Positions 1-13,600 of a stretch of DNA of 64,000 nucleotides are shown piece after piece (the stretch's first letter is position 1; each line of letters starts with the position of its first letter). Position numbers and translations under genes: made by a program. The notes beneath the pieces are model-generated. The model did no database searches and was not told where the DNA came from. It saw only the letters and a list, made by a program, of their open reading frames with translations. Location of the stretch: contig CM059583.1 in assembly GCA_030407085.1 (NCBI GenBank), forward strand, positions 23,286,001 to 23,350,000, in the 5' to 3' direction. The DNA is from Trichopria drosophilae (Eukaryota; Arthropoda; Insecta; Hymenoptera; Diapriidae).

Positions 1-1239
1 GGTTACTAATCTCAATTTTAGGCTAACAGTAAACAGTAGAGAAAAAATCACTTTAGTGAAGTGGACTCCCGAAACCAATCATTTCTCTTGAAGTATAAGT
101 AACTAACATCTCAAATACTATAGCACCGTGTATTGTAAGAAGCTGATTGTTTTTTGTTGATCTACAAGAACATTTTTTATCTCACTTTTGGAGTCTGTTT
201 TATACGTTTTTATTTTGCAAAATTAATTTAATCTTTTATTAAAGGTAACGAACTGCACAGATTTACTTCGTTAAATTCGTGGAAAAAGCATACCAAAAAT
301 ATTGGTTACGATTGATTCAAAATTTAAGAATGAGATATGTTTTTCAGGTATTTAGTGATTGATATTTAACAAAATCAACTACATTTTGGAGACAGTAACT
401 GTTTAACTCCTGCAATAAATTCTAAATTAATGTTTCTAAAAACTCAGAAAGTATATATATTTTATTTTTCAATATTTATATATCTAAAAAAGTCAACAAT
501 TTTTATTTTTTTGGGCTACAGTACTTAATTTATGAAGAAAAATGGGACCCAAATAATGTTTATCTTTTTTTTTGTTATTGCAATTTAATTTAGCTAAAAT
601 CTCTCTGGTGCCTCGTCTTAAAAGGGCCATCATACCCAAAGATAAATGTTTAGTTTACATGAAAGCCATCACATTAAGGATCCACTAAATTAAACGAAGG
701 AAAATGCAAGCAATAGTAAGTACATCATTTACGCGCAACCTAACCACACTAACTATCGCAGTAATAAAGAAAGGTTAATTATAATTTAGAACGTATGGGA
801 TATGATGTTAATGAAACATGAGCTTTTTTCAACGATTACGAATTACGAAATACATAGCGATAAAGCCCGAAGTCACGAATTCCATTTTACGGGGAGAAAT
901 ACCGATGATTCATGCGAGACGTGATCTGTGAAATGTCCAGTGCCTGAAACGTTACAGCTCCTCGCGAGGTGAAAGCCGCACGTAGGTTCGTGACGTTGCT
1001 GCTAATGACGCGGGAAGACTGCAGTGGCTGCACTTACCTGACGTTTCAGTATGAGTCATGGTCAAACATCGGATTTATTCAATGAAAAGCCACATGACAT
1101 TTTTATGCCGATAACAATGAGTCAATAGAATATGTCATATCTTTCAAAAAATGTTGATCATGTCTAATAATGTATGATTCGGTATGGACTTGCTAGTGAA
1201 TATTAAACAACAAAAGGAATAAAAATGACTAGAACTCAC
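1..1239 (-). other. Intron (left-most, truncated by window edge)
   Basis: AT-rich sequence after the 1240 donor. A GC-richer block at about 880-1050 carries a perfect-looking minus-strand donor (CAG|GTAAGTG at 1037-1036). No upstream acceptor gives an open phase-0 exon, so I do not call an exon. Nothing else recognisable. Confidence 0.6.
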
Positions 1240-1624
1240 TTGTTGCATCTTGCGATCTCCATCACGGGAGTCTTGACCGGATGAGCGTTCGGTATAATCG
1301 TCATCGTCGTCGTCGTGATCGATGATCGCTGGATGTCTCGTCCGTGGCAGTCTTGCAGAAGCTGATCTAGCGAACTGTTGCTCATTCCATCGTCGGGCCC
1401 CGGCATTACTGCTACCTACTTGATACGTCTGGCCCACGTGAGCGTTGTGATTCACGTGACCACCGGCATGTCCCGTAGGCCGAACCCCGCCGATTATCGA
1501 TTCATAGTCACGTGGTACTCGCGACGGTAAAGTTCCGCATTCATTTTGAATCAGCACTTCTCTGGTCGCTGCACTTGATTGGTAACTTCGTTCCCGTAAG
1601 GATCTCCGCAAATGGGCGTCGTTG
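1240..1624 (-). CDS. Downstream-most exon in the window
   Basis: A 385-nt exon between acceptor ATGTGCAG and donor GTGAGT, phase 2 in and phase 0 out. It encodes DNDAHLRRSLRERSYQSS, an EVLIQNECGTLPSRVPRDYE stretch, a Gly/His-rich part, and then an acidic run DHDDDDDDY before RSSGQDSRDGDRKMQQ. A strong GTGAGT donor shows that the coding sequence continues to the left of the window, where family members carry a coiled coil. No stop codon or polyadenylation signal tied to this gene is seen before base 1. Confidence 0.88.
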
Positions 1625-4600
1625 CTGCACATTACCAAAAATATGTAATTTTCGTTTTTCTAAATTTCCATTGTTCTTGCAAAAATACTTACTCTGCAAG
1701 TCTTGGCAACGAGTGCTGTTGATGCGAGTGCTCCCTGTGTGACCGACGAATGGAAGCGCAAGATACTTCGGATAATGTGCCGATTCCAGACTCGGTATCC
1801 CTGGAAGCCGTCGATTTCGATGGGGTCGTTGTTCTGGACAGCGACTGGTTCCTCTGTTGCTGATGATGCTGAGGGGTTTGATGAAGATACACCGCACTCT
1901 GACGCATTTGAGCGGCGTATCTATTGCACAAAACACTCTCATCTCTTCTATCAGTCCTTTCAGATGGATAATAATTACATAGTTACTTTAGAGAATGAAA
2001 GCATTAGCTGAAGCACCTGAAATTAGAAAATGAGGATTCTTACCGTTCTTCAGAATAGAAGTAACCGTCGTTGGCAGCAACGTCGGAAGGATTGGCAATG
2101 TCCAAACTCGATTTCGGCCTTTGTGGACATCTCGGCTGACTGTCGACGTTTACAGTGTGTGGAGGCGTTTGAGGATTTGGTTTGTGCGTTGCTTCGTAAT
2201 CTAGGAAGTCGGCACTATGTGGCCGTGGAGGAGGTTGGACTCTTTGTTGCCTTGGAACTGGAAGAACAGGTTATTTCGTTATCACTATCATCAATTAAGT
2301 ACTTAGCCTCTAGTATTTTAGCTAGAGATTTTTAGAAATTTCGTTTTGGAATTGGAATAACCTACCAACTGCAGGGCCCGTTGTAACGTAATATTGCGGA
2401 TGAACAGGTTGCTGGGGTATCTGCGGCTGCTGTTGTTGCTGTGGGTTATAAACCGGCATAGGAGCTGGAGCTGGACTTTTGTTATACCCAACTGGACCAG
2501 CTGGCCTTTGATAAAGTTGAGGTCCACCATAAACATCTTCGTAATCTCCATTCGTCCTGACCGGCCTGCATGGCTTCGCGCTCCTACCGTACGTGTCCGG
2601 CGTACGCCTTTCGGTAGGCTGCATCTGATTGTACCCGTAATTCAATCCCGATTTGTCGGTTCGCATTTGATGCATTTGTTGCTGAACCGACATTCGTTGT
2701 CCATAAATTACTGGATTCCTATCATATTCGACATTGGCCATTGGACTCTTGCTAGGTACACGGACTTCCGGCGACACCGGTGATTTTCGGTATTCGGGAT
2801 CCGGTGATGGCGTGGAGTAGTCATTATCGTTCAGTCTTCTGGGTTTCGGGGGAGCGTTCGCGTAAACGGGCTGTCCAAAGTTTCGCGGCATCGGTTGGAC
2901 AGTATGAACGTTACTTGGGCCTGGTTGTTGCATTTGCATTTGTGGAGGTGACATCGGAAGTTTGTGCGGGTGCGTTTGAGGTGAAACGTGTTGCTGCATC
3001 ATGTGCGGATGCTGCTGCTGATGGGGATGTTGTTGAAGAACCATAGCCGAATGTGGATGACCGGCTTGTTGTTGAGTCACATCCACCATCATTTTATTGT
3101 ATTGCGTGTGATGTTGCGACGGACCAGCTTGACCGTACTGTGGCGAATGCTGCATCCAACCGTTTACTAGCGGTTGGGGTTGCGGGGAGTCATGCATCAC
3201 AGCATTACTATTATTATTGTTTCCATTATTCATGCTGTTGCTGGCGCTCATATTTGGAAAAGATCCGGTATTTACACTGTTCGGACTCGAGTTATTATTG
3301 GAAGCGTGGCTGGGATCGTCACGCGACTGGAATCCATGGAATCCCGAATCGCTATCGTCCGCACTTTGGTTCAAGATTGAAGAAATTGACGAAACACTAG
3401 GCCGAGCACTTCGATCGCCATCGGCTGGACCTGCGGCGTCTGCAGCTGCTGCTGCATCACCTCCTCCACTAAATTAAAAAAAAATTGCTAACTCGATTGA
3501 GGAAATACATATATTTTACATGGATAATATAAATCCGATATATGAAATAAAAAATGTTACGAAATAAAATGTTAGGCATCATTTTTCAACGTATTTGTAC
3601 TTTCCGAGGTAAACTGTAATAATGTAGAATACTGCGAAAGCTTCTCATCTACTTTACGTTTAACATCAGAGCGGACCCAACTAACGAGTTGGACAGTTGC
3701 TTTGCGCGATTGTCGAGTTACGTGCAACAGCCAGAATGCTTCAGAGGTAAATAAAGTGCAGCTTCATGCAAACGCTACTATTTCTGTAAAAGCGAATCTG
3801 AGTCGCTGCATTCTCCGACAATAAATTATTATCTTCTGCCTCTTCTAACTAATTGTGTTATTAAATTATAATTACACGAAAAAGCATTTAGCCGGAGAAT
3901 TAGTAGAAAGCAGATGACACAAATTCCGTTTCTGAGAAATAGCCTCCCATTAATTAAACTACATCATATGGAGACAATGCGTTTAAATGACGCTTATTAA
4001 ATGTATCTTACTAACTATTAGGTACACTTACGGATTTGGATCTTGAAGAAGAGACGCAAGGGTTAAAGCGGTCACCCACTGATTCATGCTTTCTCGTGTA
4101 TCGGCGGCGAAATGGTACGTCCTCATGTTTGCGTGCTCGGCCTTGAAGGCGAATTTCTTGTTGATCTTGTCCTCCGGCTTGCAGACCGTGACTCTGTACG
4201 ACGGAAGCAAAATCGATCCGAGAAGCTTTTCCTCTTCGGGTCCTGCGAAAGGAAAGTAAACAACCCTGCCAATTATCTTTTCAAAGGAGCAAACTTTATT
4301 TCGTAAAAGAGTTCCTTGTAAAATGTAACCCGAAAAGAAAATATTATCGAATACATTAACATAATCAATGCTAGGACGACAAATGTAATTTTAATAATAT
4401 TATTACGTTATTTTAGAGGAAATTACATTTCATTCGTTGAGAGAAGAAAATAATTTACACTTGCATAGAAAAAGGGTTTGGTTATTTTTCTTTAAACAAA
4501 AATAGAATCTCTCCGACCAAATTGGTTTTTATCGACAATCTGGCATAAAAATCGGATAAGGAGATCATGAGAATATCACAATTTTGTATATGAAGATCAT

Positions 4601-7600
4601 AAACTGACATCATAATACGTAGACAAATGTCAAAATTTCAATATGGCAGTTTGAAGCCGAAATCTGAGCCTATTTTTTCTTTTTCCATGCGTAGCAATTT
4701 AAAATGATAAATTTCTTTTGAATATTAATTTATTAAAGTATTTTTTTGTGTTCTTTATAACGAATCAAATATAGCGGACGTAGAAATCATTTAAATATTC
4801 AATTTTCACATTAGATTGCATACAGGAATTTTTGGCGTCGCTGGTCAAGTTTGACGTTTGAATTTTGATACAAATTTCCATACAAGGGTTGTTGATCACA
4901 AATCTGTTGTCAAATTTTCCAACATTCAAGGTTGAAGACCATATATTACATAAATATACTTGATATTATAAAAATTTATTGGCAATTTGTCATAATCATG
5001 ACATTTCTAAAAAAGTATACAAATTTATGTAAAAAAAAAAATTTATACGATATTTTTTTGTCCGTGATAAAAAGCAATAAAAAAAATAGTATGTAGATGC
5101 CAAGTTAATTCGCTATGCATGAAAAAGTAAAAAAAAAGTGTCGATATTGTTGATAAAAAAAATTTTTTTTTCATAAATTGAAGTTTTTTTAAAATTTTTC
5201 AGTCAAAATCGGGATATACGACTTTTCGTTATTTTTAATTTAAAATATGTAGACAATTACATTGTTGGTGTATCTACAAACATGTACGTATAATTATAAA
5301 GAAAAAAATAACTAGTAAATTTAACTAAATACAAATTTCCTAGTATGGACTAATTAAACTTGAATTGGACAACGAATAATGCTAGATTAATTGAATTTTA
5401 GCTAGTTTAAGGAAATGTAATATTGAGTTACTTAGGTAACTCACCGTATAGTTGGATTGATATATTAAAATTTTCTCATTGTACTAATTAAGCCAACAAA
5501 GTTTTTCTTCCACAAACTAACAAATTGAAGTTTCATATTCCAGATGTTTCAAACTCGTCTTCTCTATCAATCAATTTCGACGCACAATATTTGTGCAGAA
5601 ATACAGGGGTGTTCCCTAATAAGCAATTTGTTATGCATCTGCAACTGACTTTGAGTGAAGTGCCTCCGTTTAGGTAATTTGCAAAAAACTCAAATCGCAC
5701 GCGGCAAAAAGTAAAATATCGATTCTGTCTGCACCAATGAACTCCAAACATTCATCAATCATATATTTTCATTACTCTAATACTTTTCGATATTGATCAC
5801 TGTCGATGACTCCAATCTATTAAAATAAACTTCCTGTTTTATTATTTCACTATACTGATTTGTATTTTAGGGCCAAGTAGAATCCATTTATCAAACCGTA
5901 GCTTTTTTATTTGTGTAGCTTTCAATGTAAGTTTGATGAAAAGAAATTATCTAATATGCATATAAACATCTTTAGTAATTTTCGGATTGAACAAAATTTG
6001 CCGATAGAATTAAATAAGTAATATGGATAAAATTTTATTGCTGAAGTTTAGTCTTGGATACTTCTACTTGACATCTGGGAAACGTACTACATACTTTTTT
6101 CTCGTGCGTGTTACGGCTACATCTCCCAAGATCTACTTAAATCTGAGAGGACCAGTTTTTATATCTGAGAGGATAGATTTATGTATTTTATATTAGAGCT
6201 ATTTGGAGCAGAATCAAGATTTAGATAAATATGAACCCAGGTAAAAATGTAATATATCGATTATATATTTATATATAATATGTACATACAGACAGGATAT
6301 CAGCAATTCTCTGTGAATTTTAAGGTACATATCCTACTGTTTTCTAAGTCGGTCTTCAAGATTTCGAGGTCAAAATTAAGTTTTAGCAATCAGGAATTCC
6401 AATATGGAGCCAAAGTTGAAAAAATGTCCAAAATTGGGAAATATTTATCCTTATCCATTATTTTCGTGCCATTATAATATTGGGATTCTATTGAAACTCT
6501 GAACGAAGGTGAATAAAATACTTCAATTTTAAGAAAAAAAATGTACTTTTATACCCTACATTATACCGTCAAAATGTCCTCAACAATGAAAATTTCTTTG
6601 AAATTTTGTGGACGCTGTAACTCAAAAGCTACTAGCTTTATTAAAAAAATACTGAGAATGAAAAGTTTTTAGAATATAACGAGAAATATCCTGGAATTTG
6701 TTTAGATTTTTTTTGTGACATTTAGGGATTTTTTTGTTATAATTTTTTTTGCAAATCGTAATTTATTTCGAAAAATTATGAAAAAAATTTACTGTATTCT
6801 CTGACGAATTCTAAGAATTTTTTGTTGTTTTTCCGAATGTTGACCGTTTTCGAGAAAAAAATCCTAAGCTATAATATTTGAAATTCTATCATATATTTGA
6901 ACTTTTGGAATAAAATGCAAAGGAGATCAAACCTTTTGAATTCATGAGAGAATAAACTAAATTTTTTTCAGAATTTTTCGAAAATAAATTACAATTTTGA
7001 AAAAAATTTGAAAACAAAATTCGTCACAAAAATTAAAAAAAATTCCGAGATATTTCTCCATGAATTCTGAGAACTTTTCATTCTTGCCATTTTTCAAAAA
7101 AACTCGTAGTTTTTGAGTTAGAGCGTCCAGAAAATTTCAAAGAAATTTTCATTGTTGAAAAAAATTTGTTCTTAAAATTGAAGTATTTTATTCACCTTTG
7201 TTCAGAGTTTCAATAGAATCTCAACATTCTAATGGCTTGAATGAAATTGGTAAGAATAAATATTTCCCCCTTTTTTTGGACATTTTTTTCAAATTCGGCG
7301 CCATTTTTGAATTCCTAATGGCTGAAACTCAATATTGACCTCGGAATCTTCAAGAGCGACCTCGAAAACAGTATGATATATATACCTCTCCAATTATTTG
7401 TTAACTTCTATTTTGATACGAAATACTCGATTGAAATAGAAGCAAGAAAAAGTGTCCCTTGGGCGTTAAAGGATTAACAATGAAATTAAAACTTTATGAA
7501 CCTGTACTTATGTAGATACTCGAAACCAGTCAAGATACAAGTTCGGTTATGTAGCAATCAACTTTTTGAGTCATCCTAAAAAATACTATGCTGCAATGAA

Positions 7601-10600
7601 GTTCGTGTTTTCACAGAGCCATTGTTGATGATCCATTTGTAAAAATACGCTACTAAGACATCTGTCTCTTATAGAAAATGAAAAAATGCTAAAACTTGAG
7701 CGTAGCTGAGTTTTTCAACAATTTTATTTTATTTATTAATTCCAACATCACAAAAATACTCATTGAATTCAATATTTTATTTGACAGAGATATTTTCTTC
7801 ATTCATAATCTTCAGTCAATCTCTACAATTTTTTTTCTTCGGGATGTTCACCACTCAACTTCTCAGTTAAATGTTTCTTAATTTTTCGGCAAAATCCATT
7901 AACAATTTCATTCCATGCTGGTTTCTAACTAAGCGGTAGTTGAATGAAATAAAGTTTGCATTAAACACCTACTCTCATCTTACTTATGTAGTCAGAAAAA
8001 AATGTTGAAACGGCTAACTATTTATAAAACACAAGACGAATTAACAAACAATATTGAATTCTGTTTTTTTCGTAAACTACTCCAATAGCGCAATTCATTC
8101 CATCCATATTCCCGGAATATTCCTTTGGAACATTGGGAATATTCCAAAATAATATTCCATCCATTCCAGGAACATTGAAATGTCCAACGCTCGGAGTTTT
8201 CCTTTGGAATATTCAAGGTACATTGATATATTCTGCATCATAAATATTGTTAAGCATTACAGATTAAACATTTTATTCGCATATTTTAAAAACACTGTCA
8301 ATTAATGAAGAGGGATTATAAACAGTTAAAATATATTTGTATTTTTAACAATTACCTACTAGATTTTTAGGAAATCATTATTAATAATTGTGACACCTCA
8401 ATGAAATATTCTTAAATCAGCTTAAAAAATGATATTCATTAATGAATTCATTCGCATTATTATTTCGTCTGTATTATTTAATAGTTTTTAGAATACTCTA
8501 AGACAATTCATATTGTTTATAATATTTCTAATGCAGAATATTTCAATGTTCCTTGAATATTCCAAAGGAATGTTCCTGGAATATTTGAAAGGAATATTCC
8601 GAACGTTGGACATTTCAGTGTTCCAGGAGTATGGATGAAACAAATTGTGCTATCAATTAATGTAGAGAGGTTAATACAATTAACATATATTTGTATTTTT
8701 AACAATTACCTACCAAATTTTTATGAAATCATTAATAAATGTGACACCTCAATGAAATATTCTGAAATCAGCTTAAAAAATGACATTCATTAATGAACTC
8801 ATTCGCATTATTTTTTCGTCTATATTATTTGATAGTTTTTGGAATACTCTAACAAAATTAATATTGTTTACAATATTTCAATGTTCCTGGAATATTCGAA
8901 AGGAATGTTCCTGGAATATTTGAAAGGAACATTCCGAACGTTGGATATTTCAATGTTAATAATAGAGTTTTCAAAATATGCGAATAAAATGTTCAATTTG
9001 TAATGCTTAATAATGTTTATGAGGCAGAATATTTCAATGTTCCTGGACTATTCCGAACGTTGGACATTTCAATGTTCCTGGAATATGGATGGAATATTAC
9101 CTTGGAATATTCCCAATGTCCCAAAAGAATATTCCAGGAATGTGGATGGAATAAAGTGTGCTATTAGCGTAGTTGAACAGTAAGTAACTGAAAATAAAGT
9201 ATTATAGCCAGAAATATAAAATTTCTCTTAATTTTAAAGTAAATGAATATTTCATTCCTCGCCACGTGAATTATTTTAATTGTTCATGAATACGAATTAT
9301 GTCAGAAAAAATGTTAAAAATATTATTTAAAGTCTTTTTTTTCAAATTTTGATTGCAAAATAATCACGAGTCTATCTAAAATAAGAACAAAATAAAAAGT
9401 TCCAAAAAATGTGTAAACTAACATATATGAAATTCCTCTCGCGTGCTTTTTACAAAGTGCAGACGGGAATAACTTCAAAGTTTCTCCGACGCCAGCGTCG
9501 GAACGTTTCTGTATTGTTCTCGACAGGAAATTCCGTCTGTGCATACATCTGCGCACGTTGCAAGAATCTCGTCGCTGGCGAAATTATATTGACGTTAGAG
9601 CCGTGATTATTTCGCGCAATTGCAGTACGACTATTAGGCCCTGGGTATTCCGATTGTTAACAATATCCAAAAACAGAGCTCGATCGAAGGCAATGTTCAA
9701 AAGTGAATGGAGCGGAAAGCGGGAAGTAGTTTCTCTTTAATCCTTGGCTTTTAGATGGGACTACTTCGAACCCTGTAAATATTGAATCCTCGAGAAGCGA
9801 CGGCGGAAGCTTTAAGCACCGAGCTGAAAGCTCGGAAAGTCAAGGTGAGGCACAGCCCAGGGCTGTCGACATCTGCGTAATTACCGAGCGTAAGCTTTGT
9901 CGAAGAAACCTGCCTTTCATGTACGATATTCGCGAGAAAGCTCGTGTACGTATATTAATGCTGGGGTGCGTTCGATGGCCGAAGGGTACCAGTGCATGAA
10001 AATGCAGAAAAAAAGATACCAGACACAGAAAATCACTTTTCATTGTTTCTTTGTTCATCTTCTAAACATGTTGTTTATATAGTACACCTACTTCTAGTCG
10101 TGTAAGTACTAACAAATTTTAAATTATATAACCCCTTCGTTGTCAGAGGAATCTGAAAGTGCCCAACATTTCCACGTGTCAACAAAAGAGTTTATCATGC
10201 CCAAAAGTTATAAAAATTAAGTTGCACTTTAATCTAAGTAGTAACAGTCTGTTTCGTACGGCTTTATCTCTCGTAGTATACCGATTTTAAACCATTATGA
10301 TGCCAGGCCGCTACTCAGAGAGAACGAAAAAGGTTAATGGAAACATTTTAGAAAAGCAACATACGAGATATTTTGCAATATTGTAAAATATAACTTACAA
10401 TCATTACTTTTTATGATGATAAGTAGTTATTTTCTTTTAATCACTTTTACTAAATCTATTTTTCTTATAAAAATTATGTCGAGTGACTATTTAATAGTAA
10501 AGCTATAGTACATTGGAGGTTATGTGCTATGCTGCATATTTAAATCTCTGGAAATAGTAAAAGGAACAATGTTTTTGTTTTGTTTTACTTTGGAAATGGT

Positions 10601-13600
10601 TAATTTAACCATTTTTTATAATCACGTATTTTACTTTTCTAAAATGGTTCCATTAACCTTTTTCGTTCTCTCTGTATAACGGTCTGGCATCACAATGGTT
10701 CACAATCGGTATACTACGAGCTATAAAGCCGTACGATACGGACAGTTACTACTTAGATTAAAGTGAGACTTAATTTTTATAACTTTTGGGCATGATGAAC
10801 TCCTTCGTTGACGTCAGCAAATGTTTGGCACTTTCAAATTCCGTCTGACAATGAAGGGATTATATCATTTATATTTTTATCAGTAGTTACACATTTAGTA
10901 TAAATTATAAAAATAAGATACTGTCAACTACAACTTTTCACGATATTAATTGTACTATTATGTTATAATCATTTCTACCTTTTCTTCATGGTTCCATTAA
11001 CCTTTCTTTCTCTCTGTATAGGGGAACGTCTTTCTAACACGCTAAACCTACTTCTAATCTTATAAAAACTACTAAAAATGTAAATTATTTAACCCCTTCA
11101 TTGGCAGAGTGAATTCAAAAGTGCTCAATATGTAGAGATATCAATGAAGGAGTTAATCATGTACAAAAGTTAATAAATTGACGTCGCTCATTAATTTAAG
11201 TAGTAACAGTCCGTATCGTGAGGCTTTATACCGCGTAGTATACCGATTGTGAACCATTGTGATGCCAGGCTGCTAGGGAAAGTCTTTCTAATATCATAAC
11301 CAATTAGAAATGGAATGATTCGATGAGAGACTATCCGAAAAAAGCTCCGGAAAACATAATAAATTAAGTTGATTTATTATTAGATTGTGCTTCTTCGTTT
11401 TCTAGCCCTCTCCTGTGAAGTGAAAACATCTAAATTCTACATTTTTTGATGGAACAAATTAGACGCATTGTATGGATACTCGAAATGAAAAATTCTATTT
11501 CTAAATAAAGTGATGACATCCGGATGGTTCCCATAGGTAGGGGAAATTCATCCGGATAATATGCGACTTCAACAGAAAATTAGATTGCGTTGTCACATTG
11601 GAAAGTTTTAAAAAATTATTGAAGAGGTCACTTAAAATAAATTAGCAACACTGTAAGTAGTAATAGATTTAGAATGTTTCTCGGCATTGACGAACTTCTT
11701 ACTAAGTATGATACAAAAACTAATTACATAAGGATGATTTTCAAAAAAAACTGTCATATTTTTAGAGTACATTTAGTGAGGTTTCAACTTTATAAAATAG
11801 TTGCTTTTTTTAAATGTACTTATCAATTACCAATACATTTCTTATAAATTTATACAAAATTGTAATTAAAAATCAGGGGAATTTGCTTCTGGCGATAGTA
11901 ACATTTCCAATGTATCTTTCTTATGAAGAATTAACGACAGTTTCTTTTCACTTTATATATTTTTTATTTTAAATTTGATAGATGTTTAATATTCTGCATT
12001 AGAATGCCATTTCTATTTTTATAAATGCGAGTCTATATTTTTGATAATTCGAAAAAATAATACAGGCGGTAGGGATATTTTATTTATGCTTTTATATGTA
12101 GAGCATTGAAAATAATTTATTTTGTTTTCACGTTTATATTTCAAACAAAAAAATAAAATCTCTTTTATTGCGTAAAATAACTTTCCACTAATTATGTGTA
12201 CATAATATTCCATTTATTACCTAAGAAAGAAAGTACCACAGTTTTTTGAAAATCATTGTTAAATCGTGATCTTCTTTTATGGAAAATGTTGGAAACATAT
12301 ATTTTTTAGTTCAATATTTACAAGCCACCCCTCTAGTGCTCGTAATTAGAACTATTATAAAAATAGGTGCGGATCGAAAAAGCGACAAATCAAAAAGCCC
12401 AGACAAATAGACATATAGACAAGCAGATAGTCATTTCTTGAAGCATGGGTTTTTCACATGTCGGCTTCTTGATTTGTCGGTTTTTGGACTCGCACGCATA
12501 AAAATCCGTTTTTCATTCATGATAAATTTTAGTTTTTACAAAATTAAAATTCATTATTGCGTCTATCTAAATACAGGCGCTAGAGTGACATTTTCTTTCA
12601 AATATTAAACACAATAGCAGGTGATTCCAAAATTTTAAGTAAAAGATCCTGACTTATGATTACATATTTTAACTAATCGTCTATTTATTTATGTCTTTCT
12701 TCCTGTGATATACTTAGTAAGAGTAATTAAGAAATATTTAAGAAGTAATAATCTGCAGCTACTACGAACAACAAAGCCAAACAGTGTTGTCTGTTACTAC
12801 TTAGAATTGTGCATTTTGCCATGTATAACACAGGCTAATAAAATAAAGCCAATCTCCATATCCAGAAACCCGACTATACTTTTCCGAAGGCTGTCAATGA
12901 GCTGAAACCAATTCTGACCGCAAAAAACTCTGTTTTTGCTTATATTCTGCACGTTTTTGAGGCACAACCAAATGCTTGTTAACACTTTGGATAGAACCAG
13001 ATTAAAGCGTTATTCATTAACTTAAAATGCTTTTTTAGTCGTTTTGTACGATTTTTTTTAAATGAATTATGGAAGTTTTTGTCAAAGCACGATTATGACT
13101 TTTGTTTTTAGAATATCTCAAAATGTTTACGCCATACAGCAATTATACGATCACATTTTGATTCAGCATATATTCATATCCGATATCCATCGGCAAAATA
13201 TACTCAGGTTTTTGATGAATGCATTTTAATCTGTTTTTTTCTTTCAAATTGCGAAAAAAATTTATTCCGCCACAAAAACTTACTGAATACGAGCAAAAAC
13301 AGTATTTTTTACACTTTTAGGTTAGGATATATCAAAATCTTGACGTGATAGAACAATACAGTATAATTTCATTATAGTGCATTAGCAATCTTCAAGTTTT
13401 TAAATAAAAATGTAACACATTTTTTTAACGCCCCCATATACTTATCTGTTTACCAAGAAATTAGACAATAATTAACTACAAAAAAGCAAATATACAGTAC
13501 TTTTTCTAGTAGGCTGTACATAAAAATGAATCCATCAACTTCTAATCGTACAGATCATTTTATTTACAAAATGAAAATTGTAAAAAATGGAAAAACCCAT

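Noticed and set aside
1512..3477. Several plus-strand frames of 60-129 codons
   Set aside because: They are antisense shadows of the real minus-strand exons at 1240-3468.
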